NCBI GenBank assembly: GCA_017629515.1
Contig: JAGBXB010000079.1
Location: forward strand, 1-50,201
Direction: 5' to 3'
DNA from: Lentisphaeria bacterium
Lineage (GTDB): Bacteria > Verrucomicrobiota > Lentisphaeria > Victivallales > UBA1829
Length of the DNA stretch: 50,201 nucleotides
Shown: positions 49,943-50,201 of the stretch, piece after piece
Layout: the number at the start of each line of letters is the position of its first letter
How positions within the stretch are numbered: the first letter of the stretch is position 1
Program-made: the position numbers and the translations under genes
The notes under the pieces: model-generated
Seen by the model: only the letters and a program-made list of their open reading frames with translations
Database searches by the model: none
What the model was told of the DNA's origin: nothing

Positions 49943-50019
49943 GGGCAATTAGCTCAGTTGGTTAGAGCGTCACGTTTACACCGTGAATGTCGGGGGTTCT
50001 AGTCCCTCATTGCCCACCA
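49943..50019 (+). tRNA. tRNA-Val (anticodon UAC)
   Basis: A complete cloverleaf of 77 nt. Acceptor GGGCAAT pairs with ATTGCCC, D-stem GCTC/GAGC, anticodon stem TCACG/CGTGA with loop TTTACAC and anticodon TAC at 49977-49979, a five-base variable loop, and T-stem GGGGG/CCCTC with loop TTCTAGT. The CCA end is encoded. It reads GUA and other GUN valine codons. Confidence 0.97.
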
Positions 50020-50031
50020 TAAAAAATTTAT

Positions 50032-50060
50032 GCCGCTCATTCGAGCGGCTTTTATTTTTT
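50032..50060 (+). terminator. Terminator of tRNA-Val
   Basis: GCCGCTC-ATTC-GAGCGGC (50032-50049) followed by TTTTATTTTTT. A textbook intrinsic terminator 12 nt after the tRNA end. Confidence 0.92.
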
Positions 50061-50070
50061 ATGGTGAATG

Positions 50071-50178
50071 AAGCCTGAAAAGGCTTTGCTTCATGCACCG
50101 CAGGTGCGCTTCATGGCACACGGTGCCGCTTCATACTTTTGTGTGCTTGACACGCCAGAGGCGTGCAAGACACAAAGT
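50071..50178. repeat. Array of small hairpins joined by a GCTTCAT linker
   Basis: Four palindromes in a row: AAGCCT-GAAA-AGGCTT (50071-50086), GCACC-GCA-GGTGC (50095-50107), GGCAC-ACG-GTGCC (50115-50127) and a long imperfect hairpin around CACGCC-AGA-GGCGTG (50135-50178). GCTTCAT stands after each one (50088, 50108, 50128, 50179 as TGCTTCAT). Stem sequences differ but pairing is kept. The array continues to the window edge. No coding frame fits. Confidence 0.8.
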
Positions 50179-50201
50179 GCTTCATAAAAGCCTGACGATG
50201 A

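Noticed and set aside
50071..50201. CRISPR array or coding repeat behind the tRNA
   Set aside because: The constant part is only 7 bp, the variable parts are palindromes, and no frame is maintained.
49943..50201. tRNA as an attachment site of an integrated element
   Set aside because: No integrase gene and no second copy of the tRNA 3' end is visible in the window.

Overview
The window looks like a chromosomal segment of a Lentisphaerota (Victivallales-type) bacterium. This is an inference. It rests on two secreted prepilin-type proteins with near-identical [18 protein letters not shown] leaders, several DUF4838 / GH67-N-like proteins, AraC regulators placed beside glycosidase operons, moderate GC with A/T-rich gaps, and no SusC/SusD pair. 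No plasmid, phage, CRISPR or insertion-sequence genes were seen.

Layout. 1-480: an inverted pair of REP-like modules. 583-5822 (+): a cytoplasmic carbohydrate operon (DUF4380, a tRNA-dihydrouridine synthase, two tandem DUF4838-like proteins) with a short ORF behind it. 5970-6869: about 900 bp without an intact gene. 6870-8497 (+): acetyltransferase and CgeB-like glycosyltransferase. 8858-10965: divergent 2-hydroxyacid dehydrogenase and PHP phosphoesterase. 11059-19862 (-): four-gene glycan operon (TIM-barrel isomerase, secreted DUF4838-CBM9, pseudopilin, secreted 1363-aa putative glycosidase), with a divergent AraC gene. 20895-22775: DMT transporter and a second AraC gene. 23067-27911 (+): Gfo/Idh/MocA oxidoreductase, GH3, pseudopilin, second Gfo/Idh/MocA. 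28043-34607 (-): the conserved thrS-infC-rpmI-rplT-pheS-pheT block. 34860-43947: GHL6-like and GH42 glycosidases (+) converging on two GH127-type genes (-), with a divergent AraC gene. 44025-47920 (-): type I secretion ABC transporter and HlyD adaptor. 48002-50019: sirtuin, phosphatidylserine decarboxylase, tRNA-Val(UAC). 50071 onward: an array of small hairpins.

Functional picture (inference). Most of the window is polysaccharide and sugar utilisation: secreted binding/hydrolase proteins act outside, and cytoplasmic GH3, GH42, GH127, DUF4838, Gfo/Idh and isomerase enzymes finish the job. Three AraC regulators sit next to the gene sets they probably control. Two of them share a palindromic -35 region with the divergent operon. 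Recognisable promoters, including the tRNA promoter, mostly fit TTGnnn, a 16-bp spacer, and TATATT or a close variant. Several have GG just before the -10. The most unusual items are the shared-35 divergent promoters, the tandem degenerate C39-like domains in the ABC transporter, the pseudopilin-glycosidase operon, the AUU start of infC, and the hairpin repeat families at both ends.
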